Part shown: positions 29,299 to 42,371 of the stretch, piece by piece | How the letters are laid out: every line of letters begins with the position of its first letter | Numbering within the stretch: position 1 is the first letter of the stretch | Origin: Chiua virens | Taxonomy: Eukaryota > Basidiomycota > Agaricomycetes > Boletales > Boletaceae | Direction: 5' to 3' | DNA length: 64,000 bases | Assembly: GCA_019787685.1 (NCBI GenBank) | Contig: JAHNUO010000040.1 | Span: 62,001 to 126,000 of the forward strand | Position numbers and translations under genes: made by a program | Notes under the pieces: generated by a model | The model's input: the letters and a program-made list of their open reading frames with translations, nothing else | Databases searched by the model: none | What the model was told of the DNA's origin: nothing

Positions 29299-30222
29299 AT
29301 GTCTTTCGCCATTCGACACGCTGCGCGTCGAGCTCCCTCGAGATTGCATGGCAGCTTCAATCTTCGCCATGTTTCCCTTTTTTTTCCCCAGCTAAACACA
29401 GTCCGATGCGCTCCGGTGTCTCGCACGTACGCCTCTAAAACAAAAGTCAAGTCGACCACCTCCTTCGTGCCGGGTTCAAAACAGCTGTTCGACTCGGAGG
29501 AGGCGCGTGCCGAGTACGCCAAGGCCGAGTCCAAGATAATCTCCGTCGTTGACTGGTTCCGCAAAGAAGTCGCAGGCTTCGAGACACGCGCCAGCGGACG
29601 CGTCACACCAGCGCTGCTCTCCCCAGTGCGGATCGAAGGGCGACGCGATCAGGCTGTCAAACTCGAGGAGGTAGCGACGGTTGGCATCAAGGATGGGTCT
29701 GTGTTGATTGTCACGGTGTTTGATGAACATGTCTGTCACACTTTTTTCTTTTCCGTTCGTCGTCTCAGCTGCTCACGGGTATGTAGTAGAACATGAAAGC
29801 GGTCGAGCAGGGGATATATGCTGCTAAATTACCCAACATAGTTCCTCAGCGGCAGGACTCGCGGACGCTCAAGATACCTATACCCAAGTGGGCTCTGTCT
29901 CGATCCATCCATGTCTACTGGATACTGATCTATGCTTGATAGGCCGACAGTCGAAGCCCGAAATGCGCTTGTCTCCACGGCCAGCCGAATGGCAGAAGAT
30001 GTGCGTGTTCAAATCCGCAAGCACCACCAAGCCAGTGTTAAAAAGGGCAAGTACGACAAACACTCGGTAGAACTCGAAGAGGTCCGTTTCTGGCGGTCAT
30101 GGACTCGCGTCAGCCATCACTCAGATTTCATCCGTATCTAGTTTCAGAAATTATCAGATAAACACATCGCAGAGGTCGACAAGATTCTAGCGCAGATGAA
30201 AAAGGCGACAGGGAACAAGTAG
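29299..30222 (+). CDS. RRF1: Mitochondrial ribosome recycling factor
   Basis: Four exons (29299-29730, 29790-29887, 29943-30081, 30142-30222) give 249 residues. The first 50 or so residues are rich in Arg, Ser and Ala and poor in acidic residues (MSFAIRHAARRAPSRLHGSF), as expected for a mitochondrial presequence. The RRF domain follows: RVTPALLSPVRIEG, NMKAVEQGIYAAKL, RTLKIPIPKPTVEAR and IRKHHQASVKKGKYDK. The protein splits post-termination ribosomes together with elongation factor G2 in the mitochondrial matrix. All introns are GT-AG. It converges with the NACHT-WD40 gene; 277 bases separate the stop codons. Confidence 0.93.
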
Positions 30223-30499
30223 ACGACCTGGTTCCATCCCGGCCTATACGGTTTAGATTGGTTGATCTGTAATCATAAATCTTGCTTCCACCCATTGGTC
30301 ATTCAGGCAACCATTTTATGCACTAACTCGAAGAAAGATAACAATAGGACAAGCAATGGTAGGGAAGACTACATTTTTACTGAAATAGTACATGCTTTAA
30401 TGAACAGCGGTTATTGCACAAGGCATCGTCACGATTCTATTAGTACATTTGTACAAACTTCATTTCTTACTCTTTGGCCAATCAGGCGCCTCTCCCTGC

Positions 30500-33400
30500 T
30501 CACTCATCCACGCACTTGAAAATTAACAGGGATGAGGTCCCCACGTGCAACACTACCAGCCCACTCTCGTAGCCGTACAGAGTGTCTTTGCCGCGTGGTC
30601 GTGCATTGGGCGGGAGCCATATCACCCGTCGGTCGCCCTTGACAAGCCAACCGTCCTTTCGAACTCGGAATGCCGTGTGGAAGCGGTTATCGACAGCCTC
30701 TGCAGGGTCCGATTGGGATAGAAGGTGGAATTGGGGTGTGGATGTTGTACTCGCGTTCGAGTCATATCCAGCTTGGGGTAGTTCATCACGGACTGCGCCT
30801 TCCGATGCGGCGACGTCACAGGACAATGGCACGGTGATGGCCCAGGAGAAGATCGTCCCATCTTCACGTCTAGCGAAGAGCTTAGATCGATCCTCCGAAA
30901 ACTGGGTCAAGATCATGCTCGTCTTGACCTTCTCAGTTGCAGCTTCATCTTGACTCGAACTCGCAATCGATTCCGAGTGAGGGACAACGGGATCTTGAAG
31001 ATGAATCACCTGGAATGCGGAGGACGACGCTGGCAACCACACACAGAACGAACCGTCTTCTCGCCCGATCGCAATTCTCGCACCACCTGCGGGCACCTTC
31101 GCGAACGCAAGCGACGTGACCATCGAGGTGGATTCCTCAAACGTGGCTTTGCACTCGCCGCTGGCGCGATCCCAGACGCGGGCGACGCCCGATTTGGAGC
31201 CGCCCACGAGTTCCCGTGCGTCATCCGAAAAAGCGAGGGCGTTGATGTGCACGTCGTTAGGCTCCGTAGGGGGTACCACGGTCGTGCGTTTCCCGCTCGC
31301 GACCTCGAGCATGTCTACTTGGCCAGATCCATGTCCACACGCGATATACGCGCCGTCGTTGGAGGCGGTGAACGAATGGACCTTCCTCAGCCCTGTAAAT
31401 TGGGTACGTTGTTCGCCAGTCACGGAATCAAACACCCGGACAGTACTCTTGTCGCTGCGGAGGAGGCTAGCGATGACGCAGATAAAGATACTGCCGTCAG
31501 CGGAGAACTTGAACCGGATATCATCGTCATCGCGCATTGACCCCAACATGCCCATATCTAGCTTCTTTATCACGTGGCATTTTTCGTCTATCAAGTGCCA
31601 TTGTAGGAGGCTGTCAACAAGGAATCGTGTGCCGAGGGGTGAGGGGACTAGCTGTTCTACAGTGCGAAACGGTTGCGCTTTGATAGCCGTTTCTAGTTCG
31701 TCCCAACTTCCTCTCCCCTGGACCATCGTGAGATCATGGATGAGGAGCGAACCTAGAGCGTCCCCGGTTGCAGTCCAATTGCCATCGGAAGACAACGCGA
31801 CCGCCATGAATGGCCCCGAGGCATCAAAGGGCATGCTCTCCGTGCGGGTTGGAAGTGACCCGTCAAATAAGAGGCTTTGGTATGTAAACACGAAGGATGA
31901 TGTCTTCATTGCATAGGCAGTTAAAATGTGCTGCGGAGGCGACTCGGCGTAGGCTTGTTGAAGTATGTATCGAAGGACGGGCTTCGGCATTGACCACCCA
32001 ATGACTTTAGTCTGCCAAGCGGGGGCGCGCCTCAGGGATTTTTTCAGTAACTGATCTGCAGACCAGAGTATATCCGATGTGTTGCGTGAACCGAGGCTCC
32101 AAGATATGACCACCTCACCGCAAGTCGTGACAAGATGCTTGTCGTCGTCAAAGAAATGAACGGTCCGTACTCCAGCCCGATGTCCTTTGGAGAAGGTCAA
32201 TGTGCATTTTCCAGTGTTGCTATCCCATATCTTGATGGACTTGTCTTCAGATCCAGACGCGAGAGTGCTTCCATCCTGAGATATAGCGACACAGTTGACA
32301 GGCTTGCGGTGTCCCATCAACCCACGAACTATCTTCCCGCTCGTCATATCCCAAATTATGATCAGATGGTCTTCCGATCCCGAGACCAACCGGAGCGAAT
32401 CGCTGGAAAACGCCAACGAGGTCACCGGTCCTTCATGGGTAGCTAGACGATACAAGGGGTGTGCCGTCTCCATGGACCAGACCTGGACGGCACGGTCGCG
32501 TGAACCAGATGCCAACAGGGTGTTATTGTTTGAAAACTCGAGACAAGTGATCCGCTCGGTGTGGCATCCTTCATGTTTCAGATGTTCCCTCCCAACCTTT
32601 GGGTCCCAAACAGCGACGGTCCCGTCTTCGAACGCGGCCGCCAAGAAGGTCCCGGACGGAGAGAAACGAACAAGTCGTGATGTCGACGAGCGATCTCCGA
32701 GGCTCGCGACGTTGCCGCCTGTGATCACATTCCACAACTGAACACCTTGGTTCATCCCAGCTGTAGCGATTAAGAGTCCGTTCGGAGAGAAAACGACAGA
32801 GTAGATAGGGCTATTGAGGTTGATGGCCCTGCGAAGGGTCGGCCATTCGCCCCTTCGCTCTGGGTGGAGTTTAGGAGAGTCCAGCGATTGGTGCTTGAAC
32901 GTCTTGTAAACGACGCTGTTTGCAGGAACCCACGCCATCGCTGTGAGATAAATGTGTAGTGCACACTGCGAGATGGGATCCATGTAAAAGACCACGAAAC
33001 GCTCAGCATCCTCTAATAATGCCAGCGCGTCCTTTGGAGGTTCGTGCAATGTCTAAAGATAATATTCAGCTCAGCCGAAGGGGAAAGTAAACGGATCGGA
33101 TAAACCTTTAACCAGCTAATACCCTCGCGGAGCATCACTGCAGCACTCTCGAGTTCACCAAAAATACTGAGCGCTTCCATCCAGTACAGTAACGCTGTGG
33201 TAGTGAACCTTTGAAGCGCACTAAATAGTCCTTCATTTGCAACCCCGTCACCCGGGAGCTGTGCAAGATGACGAGACCAGAAGCGACAAGCATAACAAAG
33301 AGCTTCGTCATACGCTGACCCCCGACGTTCAACGAGATCTAGAACTTCTTTGTTCGCTGTGGCGGGGTACCCAATGTCACACATGTCGCGCCTCAACGAA

Positions 33401-34872
33401 TTCGACATGTTTTCGAAGCATAGCTGGGCCATAAGCCTATGATAAGCATCAGGGTTGATTGCATATTTTTGCGACCGTTGCGGGTTGATCAAGAAGTCGC
33501 GAAAGGATGCATGATAGAACTGGATGGGCTGTTTTCCATCTTCTGATGCGAGGAGAACAGAATTCAGTGCAGGAACAATCATTCTTGCATCGACGTCAGG
33601 TCGTTTTAGCAGCTCGTGTAGACCTGATACAGACAAGGGAATGGCCATGCAATAGACCACGCCGAGTACAAGCCTTGCGACATCGGGATCTGGAAAAACA
33701 GAAATGGCATCCCTATACAACGAATCGAGATCGAAGTATGCGGAACCCGTAGATACAGCAGCAGTGTCCTCCAGAATGGCCTGGAGGCGCTCAACAGGAT
33801 TATGCATCCTGTCACCCACGAATTTGGCGACCGTGAGAGCGAAGATGAAGAGTCCACCAGCCTTGGTGACAATACGTTCGAGCTCGTCTTGCGATGGCCA
33901 AGGACGGGGAAGATGTTCCATGATCTGAATATGCTGGTCGTATGCATCGTCCAAAGCGTGGCGTAAGAACGAGCGAATGTCAGCCTCTGCACTAAATGCA
34001 TGGATTTCGAGAGGTAATGTGAACGGCGATATATGAGGCTGCTGAAACTGCGCCTGAAGCCAAGGCTCGGCCCTGCTCGTAATCATCAATCGCAATGGAA
34101 GTGAGATCTTGCGGGGGAGGAGCGCAAGGAGCGTTACGAGTTCCAAAACGAGACTCTCGTCATCGCACTCGTCAAGCGCGTCGACGATGATGAAAACGGG
34201 GGCGTCGGGAGTCTCCGTCGCAGTGGACAAAGGTTGAACCAGTAGCTTCTCTACTTGTTCCCGAAGCACCTTCATCGGAATCATGTAGTCGTCTTCCAGT
34301 GCTGCAATAACGGCAGGACGTATAGACGGCAGGAATGCAAGCAGTTGCGTGGCCAGCGTTGCGGCCACATGTTGTGTGGTACGGCGCTCAAGGTCCCTTC
34401 GTGAAAAAAAGAAACTTGCAGCTAGGCGCTTTTGGGCCGCGTACTTCTCTGCTATGGTCTGGGATACTGCCGACTTCCCAGAACCAGGACGTCCACTCAA
34501 CCAACAAATCGGCCTCTCGTCCTTCTCGTCCGCCCAAGAAGTTATACGAGCAAGTAACTCAACGCGTGTTCCTTCAATACACTTTGGCGCTGGATAGCGT
34601 TGTGCAGAATCATGGGCAGCACTGGGTGCACTCGCCTTTTGGAGGGCTTCAATGAGATCTGAAAATTGATGTAAATGCCTCTATCGTCGTCGAGATCGTC
34701 GGATTCGCAGTTTCTTACTTGAATGGGAATCCTGCAAAATCTGATTTCCATGGATGATAGTGTTAATTGTTTGATCTCCTTGTACTGTGGAACGAGTATT
34801 GTAGTACTGGTCCCGATGGACCTCGCTGAACGTGGAATGGCTAGCATCGATCTGGGATGAGTTGTTGAACAT
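30500..34872 (-). CDS. NLR-like NACHT-WD40 protein
   Basis: Three exons (34872-34719, 34658-33106, 33052-30500) encode 1419 residues. Residues 1-50 are Asn/Gln/Ser-rich (VQGDQTINTIIHGNQ), resembling the short N-termini of many Agaricomycete NLRs. The NACHT ATPase follows, with Walker A GRPGSGKS near residue 106-113 and Walker B FIIVDALDE about 95 residues later. A helical linker ends in the first exon-3 residues. The C-terminal half has at least eleven recognisable WD40 units, such as VTSLAFSSDSLRLVSGSEDH and VNCVAISQDGSTLASGSEDK, enough for two beta-propellers. Such STAND proteins act as sensors; some control heterokaryon incompatibility, but a role here is inferred only. The WD units are diverged rather than near-identical, unlike the hypervariable HNWD type. 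The gene looks intact. Confidence 0.92.
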
Positions 34873-37172
34873 GGTTAAACATGTCTAAGGACAAGCCGTC
34901 GCCTGTCCAGTGGAGCTCATATTCAATAAACTGGGTCAGGCCTTCTGCTTATGTAAGTACGACTGAAGCACTCCTAACCTCGCAAACCCAGTACAATAGC
35001 GTAACGACCGAGACTCTGTGGTCGCCTTTACTAGTGACACGCTTCTCGTACTCTGGCACATGAGCCTGGGAGTCAATGCCAATGGCAGTGGCAGGACCCC
35101 ACAATTCGAATCGTCTGTGAAGTGCTACCGAGAGACCTCGAATAAGGACTACGCGTGCACTACACAAGCCCGAGGGAGTTCGTGGGGAAATGCAGAGCCA
35201 GAGAAGAGATATCAGGGAGATAACAGTCCCTGTTGTTCAGATACATACCTCTCGCCTGTCTCACCACCTTGCGCGAGAACTTGGATAGGCCATGTACTTG
35301 TATCGGGATCTGTCCAGCAACTCGTGGACGTCAAGGAAAGCACTGACAAGCGTTGTAAGGCACCGTAAGAAAGATTGCTTGATGTGATTTTCAATAAGGG
35401 GTGGATGAAATTCAAGTTGCATCACGACCAAAAGCCTTGGAATGAATTGTTCTCTTTTTTGCACCTTCAGTGAATGATCTATGTGATAGGAGAATGCAGA
35501 TATGTAGAGTATCCCAAGCGCGGATCGTGACCAACACTGTTTTGAAAGAAAGGGTTCGAGGATTCAGTTGCGTCAGAGTTGGAATCGGAAATCGGCGGGG
35601 CACACTAAGTACCAAAAAGTCTCAAGCAAAAACTTCTCGAACCAATGCCGATATGTACATAGTGTGTTTCACTAGCCTTATCGAGTTTCAGAAAAGCCAG
35701 GGGAGATGAGACGGATGAGTGCGATGGGTGGTATGTACGTAGCTGCATGCACGACGTGGCAATATTCATGGAAGTGATATCACAGCAACCACGTGATGAC
35801 CATCATGACGCCCTTTTCTTCCGCGGGCCGCGACTGTTTATCCGAGTCCTCAGGCCTTAGGCCTTAGTACTCAGTCTCCGCTTTGTACCCTTCCGTCGCC
35901 ACCGGCATGCCTTCAAAGCATTTGTATGTATCTCATCGTTGGTCAGTTCAATAAATACAATACTCAGTGACCTCCAAATGACGACTGTTTTTCAAAACAG
36001 AATGCTCGGCTGCATCGGACTCGATGATCGGAGAGCGGGGAACTACACATGCGAGATCGTTAATTCCCACTTTCCGAGGTCTGACTCCCGCAATGTCATA
36101 TACAGAATGTTTGAAAATTTCACGCAGTAACCGATAAACCTTCCCGACAACTCGGATAGCTCGGAAAGCCTACGGAGAAACCTATGAGGGTTCAAGTTTG
36201 TGATTATAAACCTTGTCTGGTGGTCCTGGTCAGTTCCTAGTATAGATCCGCGTGAGATCTATCTGTCATTGACCTCTCTAACTGTCCTTTGTACAGTGAA
36301 TCTATAAGTACCGTTAAGACCGTGTATCTGCTGGCACGTGTGTCACAAAGGTTGTCAATGCCATACACTGCCAGCCACGCGGCGATAAAGTACACGCACC
36401 AGTGCTATGAAATTGGGATTCCCCCGGTGACCCTCGAAACGCCGCTGGGAAGGAGCACGGGTAAAGTATTATGTTTGTACTGGTGACATATCTTTTGACA
36501 TGTACCTTGGAGATTTGTTTCCAATTGACAGTCGACTGCCAATGTCAGGTTTGCGGGGCCCGACCTCGGAGCGGAAATCGGGCGCCGCTGAGTCTGTCAT
36601 TGCATCGACAGACAGTCGTATGTAAGACTCGTAACGGCAAATGCTTCATGCACACGACACACCGCCGTTTCGGCCACATCCAGCACAAATATTCGGATCA
36701 CTTACACTGAAATATGATCATGACGAATCAGACCAAAAACGCCACACGACAGGGCAGCTGGAGAGCTGTGACCTCGGTTCAGTTCGCACCTAACGTGTCG
36801 CTCTTGAAGCCCTCCCAGCTGACCCTTTTGCAATTCTCTTATAAAGGGCAACCAGCATGACTACGTGCCAATTGTGAATGCATATCGTGTGTGTCGTGTG
36901 GTTGTATGATCCTTTATCCCCCGAGATGCTGAGTTGGACGGACATTTCGTGTTTTGTTTCACTCGAGATTCTGATATTCTGTTGTACTAGTTGCCGGTCT
37001 ATATAACTATAAATACCCGTACGTCACAGCCGTACGCCTCATTCGCTCTTCCAAGACACCTTGAGGTGAGATATACCTTACACCGTACCTTATACACTAG
37101 ACTTATACCGGTCGTTCATTAGAGGTTCTGTCTAGCTCGATCCTCTGCTCGTAGCCTTTATCACCGACGACC
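34873..37172. other. Intergenic, no gene identified
   Basis: About 2.3 kb between the divergent NACHT-WD40 and carboxypeptidase genes. Short frames occur on both strands but none has recognisable features. The right end holds the carboxypeptidase promoter. Confidence 0.5.
37008..37015 (+). promoter_or_regulatory. TATA box upstream of the serine carboxypeptidase
   Basis: TATAAATA is preceded by CTATATAAC and lies about 160 bases before the ATG at 37173. It is a good match to the TATA consensus at a plausible distance. Confidence 0.5.
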
Positions 37173-39902
37173 ATGCTTCGATCACTTACCATGTCCTCAT
37201 CCACCTTCCTTCTATTGTCAGTATTTACTCTCGCCTTGCTCAGTTTTACTCTGGCGGAGACGCCAACGCAAAGGAAGCTTCGCGAACAGCCGACCAAGGA
37301 TTGGGGTCCCGAATGGCAGCAATGTACGTCATGAGTACTTATTTGTGTCCTCCCCCAACTCATCTCCTTAAATATGAAGACCTCCAAGTGACAGAAAGCC
37401 TTCCAAACGTGACTTGGACGCTTCCTCGAAACTGGGCCGGTAATCTCCCCGTCCAGAGAGCGGGTCATCCAAACAATACTCTGTTTTTCTGGGCTTTTGA
37501 GTCTTCTCGGGGCTCGTTTACAGCAGACAGTCAGGAGCCTTGGGGAATTTGGCTCAATGGAGGGTGAGTTTGCAGACCCATATACGTTACTCTGGCATAA
37601 CTCATCCTTCTGGCTAGTCCTGGCGCTTCGAGTCTGCTTGGACTCTTGTTCGAGGTCCGTGAAGCATCATCTTCCTTGACCATGTTCCATCGTAGTTGGT
37701 GCATTGATATATACATTTCAGAACGGCCCGATCCACATCCAGAGTGATTACTCGGCTGTTGAAAATGGACATGCATGGACGAGCGTTGCAGATTATGTGT
37801 GGATCGATCAACCAGTGTACGTCTGCCTATCTGTTTCTGTTCGCGACATTATAGTAATTCACATGTTGTACTAGTGGAACTGGGTTTAGTACTGCTGACG
37901 CTGATGGGCTTGGTGAGAATTTCAGGACAAGTCCAGCCTTGATTAATTATTCCCTGATTTTTACACCCTCGCAGTCGCTGATGAGGACCAGTTGGGTGCC
38001 GATTTCGTAGAAACCGTTACTTGTTGGTCGAGAGCCGTGCTAATGTTTCGACAGATGGGTTTTCTGAATAACTTCATCAAGGTATTCCCCAACCTCGCTA
38101 AACGACCGCTGTACATTGCTGGGGAGAGCTATGCTGGAGTGTACATAGTAAGGCTCGTCTTCTCATGTTTGCAGACTGATCCATATGGCTTCAGCCTTAC
38201 ATCACCAAAGCATACTTTGGGATTCAAGACCCACCAGTCAATCTTGCAGGCATTGCCATAGGGGATGGCGCCATCGCATCACTGGAAGATTTCGCGGAAG
38301 TGCCCGTCATCAGTGTACTTGAGACGTACCCACAGATCATCGGGTATGATACTCAGGTTTTCGAGTATTTCAAACGACAGTATGTTCAAGCCAACAGTTC
38401 TTCATAAATCATTTTTATTCATCTTTTATCCAGAAGTCAACTCTGCGGGTACAACCTCACGCTTCAATACCCTCAACCAGCACACTTTCCATCCTTGAAT
38501 GCCCCAACATATCTGAACGGTGCTTCATCCTTTGAGCAAAGAAAATTCACGAAACGTCGATTTATCCTCGATGTACAGGAGGGTTTAGCTGCTAAGTTCG
38601 CAGAAAGGGGCAAGCTCCTGGGACGTGGTGAGAGAGTTCGCGCTCGCGACGTATGGAAACGCGACTTGACGGGTCGTCCAAATGATACTATCGATCCCTG
38701 GTACCAATGTGACCTGTATAGCGCGATTACGGACTACGCCGTCAACTTCACGTTTCCTTGGTGTATGTTTCTCTTCGTCAACCTCCACTGGACTATCTCA
38801 AAATCGCTTTTCAGCACACGGTGGTTTGTTTGATGCATACGACATTCCCGACGCGCTGAGCCCAGAAGCGAATATGGATGCCGCTGTTTTTCTTAATGGT
38901 CTGTCTCCGGGAATCGATCGCTGCATGGACGCTAATGTGCATTTCTCCAGATGCCAAGACGCGAGCTGCGATCCACGCGCCGAATCAGGAATGGACACCA
39001 TTTACAGCCAACTACCCATTCGCATACACTAACAGCCGCAGTAAGTAATTGTTCATTTGAGTTGACACCGAAGGCATGACACCGATCTGTTGATAGCCAA
39101 TTACTTTAACGACTGCAGTGAGCCGCGATCCTTATCTCAACTGCACCTTTTTAATTCACTATTCTTCTTTAGGTGTTGAGTGAGTATTTGGCATGATCTT
39201 TATACGACTGTCATATTTAAAAGGCTTAGGCCTATGGCATTCCTCTCGGAGCTTGCGACGAATGCAACGGCCCGGAACGTGAAAATCGTCATATACTCTG
39301 GAAACGATGATTCACTTGATCCACACTTCGGTTCTCAACGTGTGTATCCCTTGTTCCGTATATCGCAGCTGGCTAACATGTGCATGCAGTTGCCATCCAA
39401 GTGTGACATTCTCTCTTATACATTTCTCTCGTCTGATCTTTGTGATGTAGAACACAACGTTTGGTGGCATCCAGGGTTTCACGCGTAAGCCCTCCACGCC
39501 ATGGTACAATGACAACGGCGAGTTTGCTGGCATTGTTCATCAAGAACGCGGCTGGACATATGTCCTCGTCGCCAATGCAGGGCATATCCTTCCACACACC
39601 AACCCGATTTCTGTACGAACGCCTTTTAATTTGGATACCGCGTTCCTAACAGCTTAATTGAGGCTATCACACTCGCCCGTGAATTCATCTTTGGTAACAA
39701 TCGGACTGGACTGGTGACCACTACCAACTCTGGAGCTGTCACCGTTATCGGAGGCGAAGAATCGCCCCTCAAAGGCGAGATCCTGAGAGGCCAGGCAGCC
39801 ATCTATTATGGGGCAGGCACCACTGCCTCCAGCTATATCTTCCCGACAGCGACTGTTCAGGCCTGGGATGCCTACATGGCAACTGCGACCGGGATCCCAT
39901 GA
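37173..39902 (+). CDS. Secreted serine carboxypeptidase (peptidase family S10)
   Basis: The gene is cut by about 13 or 14 short introns. A signal peptide is present at the start (FLLLSVFTLALLSFTLAETP). Then come the oxyanion block GIWLNGGPGASS, the active-site serine in GESYAGVY, the acid in IYSGNDDSL and the active-site histidine in NAGHILP, in the usual S10 order, so the catalytic triad is complete. Several NxS/T sites suggest glycosylation. The C-terminal 60 residues after the last domain exon (38 bases of intron at about 39615-39665 removed, joining PIS to AITLAREFIFGNN) are Thr/Ser-rich. One exon near 39097-39120 encodes only about eight residues (TNYFNDC). The enzyme should remove C-terminal residues from peptides outside the cell or in the vacuole. 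The first intron's acceptor is ambiguous between 37379 and 37388. Confidence 0.87.
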
Positions 39903-40255
39903 CGTATCTTACATCACTTGGGAAACGCATGGGGATTTTCGATGAATAAGGTTATTGACAAATTGCGGATACCATTGTTATATTCTTCTTTCGAGGTTAA
40001 ACCTACATAATATGATACCAGACTTAGTTTTGCATCCATGTACGTGGCAGGTCGAAGACAAATTTTGCGAAGTTATCCATGACCATTTGCTTTTCCTTCG
40101 CATCAGATACTACTGCTTGATGCGCTGGCGCTACTTTGGATGGTGGTCACCACATGAGCTGAGGGTCGTATGCACGACAGCAGACACCTCATGGACGCCA
40201 AAGCGGGACTGGTCAGCTGAGATGCCTTTGCTACCTTGCTCCGTGTCCCCCTGAC
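39903..40255. other. Intergenic, no gene identified
   Basis: This is the 3' flank of the carboxypeptidase, up to the edge of the inverted duplication. Nothing else is recognised. Confidence 0.45.
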
Positions 40256-42371
40256 ACGTGTGGACACTGGCGGGACCGTCAAAACGCGTTGAAACTCTAG
40301 AATCAGCTGCACACGAGATGGACCTGCATCCCAGCCTGAGATCGACCTCGATAGTGCCAATCCAGTTGACGAAGATCTCGGGGCCGAGGACCCGTTATTA
40401 TGCAATGTACTGGGGTGGTTTGGACTGCGTCGGGCTTCGTGATGCGAGTTCTTCAGCAGTGATGGAGCGTCGAGGCGGAGGTTGACGGTCAACGGCGATC
40501 ATGATGCCGGGTCAGAATATCAGGCATCCCAGCGGGACCGAGATCGCTGGTAGACTGCCAATCTACTCGTTGTATAACATTGCTTCGACTGCATGGAAAC
40601 CAAGGTGCCCAGCAGTGTCGTCGTGACGGTCGCCTGGAGGGAAGACACTACGGAGCTGGAACTATTGATTTCGAGGTCATGTATCGTGTGGCCGTGTGCA
40701 AGTGCATCATTCTACAATGGCTACCGTCCCGTCAGTGGACATTCAGACTCCTGTAAGGGGCTCCAATTATCTGGTGGTGCTTCAGGCTCATCATAGCCAA
40801 CTAGCCCAGGACCAAGCTCGAGTGGTATGGGGCCCCAAGTCTGATGATCCTCGGCCTCATTACTCCTGATCGATACATTATCTGCTCTTGAACACAAAGG
40901 TACCTGATCAAAAAGCGACATCGTAACACTCTTTACGACAAGGAATTTGACTGGAACGCTGGAGAATATGATAGCAACACGAACGATCCATATGCAGATC
41001 AACAACGAATGTGCACAACAAGAGGGACAGACTCAACACCTCGTTTCAGACAACGTCAACTTCCATCTGATGCTCCAGCATTTTGAGATGTTCCATCCCA
41101 CACGCGCCCTTTAACCAATCCTTGACGAGCCGATACTTTCTCGCTCGATTACACCCGCTCACATCGCATACAGGCTTCTCCGCTGGTGGCAGCGTAGCTT
41201 GCGGTGTTGGTACGCCACCATGGGGGAGTATCGACACCGGTACAGAGAATGTCAGCCTCAGTCGACCGTCCTTATCATCCCGAGACGCCGGCTCTGCATT
41301 ACCAGAAATTGGCTTGGTACTCGACACCCACCGATACATGGTAGGAACGATCTCGACAGGCTCGAGCACCTCTCCCTCTGGCGCTTCCGAACCATCAAGA
41401 GTAGACTGCACAACGGCAGGCGTAGCAGAGACCGGGGTGCGATCGTCCGCGGTCGACAGCACGTTGCGCTTGTTTTTAGATTTGGACTGCTTCTTGAGCA
41501 AACGGTTGATGGTTTCTACCTGTCTGATGCGTCACTTCCGTCCATCGATGACCACCCACGGTTGGCAGCGCACCTTTTCGTCCTCGAGTTTTTTCTCGGT
41601 CAGATTCTTGCGCTTGCGAGCGGTCTCTTCGCGTCGTAGCGCGATTTCGGATTCCGTGAGCTGTTTCTTCTTGCTGCGCGATGATTCCGCTGTGTGCGCA
41701 TGAATCATTGGGGAGTCAACGGACACATGAAGGGTACGGACAAAGAGAGACGTGAGACGAATCGACCACGCTGGCAAGGACGGCTTGGCGGGATGTCATT
41801 GGGTGCGTGGACCCGCCCACGACTTCGTCTTCATCGTCCTCGTCTTCCGATTCAATGTCTACAACGCGCACCCGTTGAGCGGTCGAGCAAAACTAGGATG
41901 TGACGCATACCCCTAGAGACACCACGGTGCGAGGGTGGTCGGCTTGGTTCACCGCTGGGGGTGGACGGCCCTCTGCTTGAGGATTCGTTCGGGCTGAGGA
42001 TCTGAGGCAGCTTGAGCTTGATCTTGAGCCGCGGTTTGTGGGGCGAGGGTGGGGGCGACAGCTCGTCTGATTCCACGTCCTGCAAACAGTGAGCGAGTCA
42101 GCAGGTGGATGTGCATCGAACTGACCTCTTCCGGCTCTGGTTCGTCGTCGTCGTCGTCGTCGTCCTCCTCTGGGTCAATCTCGTCGTCGAGTTTCGTGTG
42201 CTCGTGGTCGTCGTCCATCATGTCATCGTCTGATGGTTCGATACGCACTGGCATGTCTGTAGATCTATAGCCTGCGTTTGTTCTCCTAACAAACCAATTG
42301 CGCACGCGTACCATCGGGGGTGGTGGTCTTGTCAGCGTGTATTTTCGAGTCCCGACAAGTTGACCATGTCT
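40256..42371 (-). repeat. Inverted duplication, arm B
   Basis: Reverse-complement copy of 4186-6230. It ends abruptly at 42371, just beyond the ATG of the neighbour of arm A, so the divergent gene was not copied. Homology past the Ies2 stop is recognisable through blocks such as GCCTGAAGCACC, GATATCTGA-type sequence and TGGGATGCAGGTCC, with many substitutions and small indels. Confidence 0.82.
41046..42254 (-). CDS. IES2: INO80 complex subunit B / Ies2-like protein, copy B
   Basis: If spliced as copy A, five exons encode 324 residues with the same acidic N-terminus, PAPA-1-type region and C-terminal Cys/His cluster. It is longer by five codons: two Asp in the acidic run, one residue at ILPHGG and two near the C-terminus (HQMEVDVV against YQMDVV). 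About ten further residues differ, such as Val for Ala at the start of exon 5 and GCNRA for GCDRA. The donor of intron 3 is GC (41771-41770, GCGTGG) where copy A has GT. If that intron were retained, the frame meets a stop in the intron, before the PAPA-1 region. The gene may therefore be expressed weakly or be on the way to a pseudogene. Its promoter is a near-identical copy of the divergent promoter of copy A. Confidence 0.72.
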
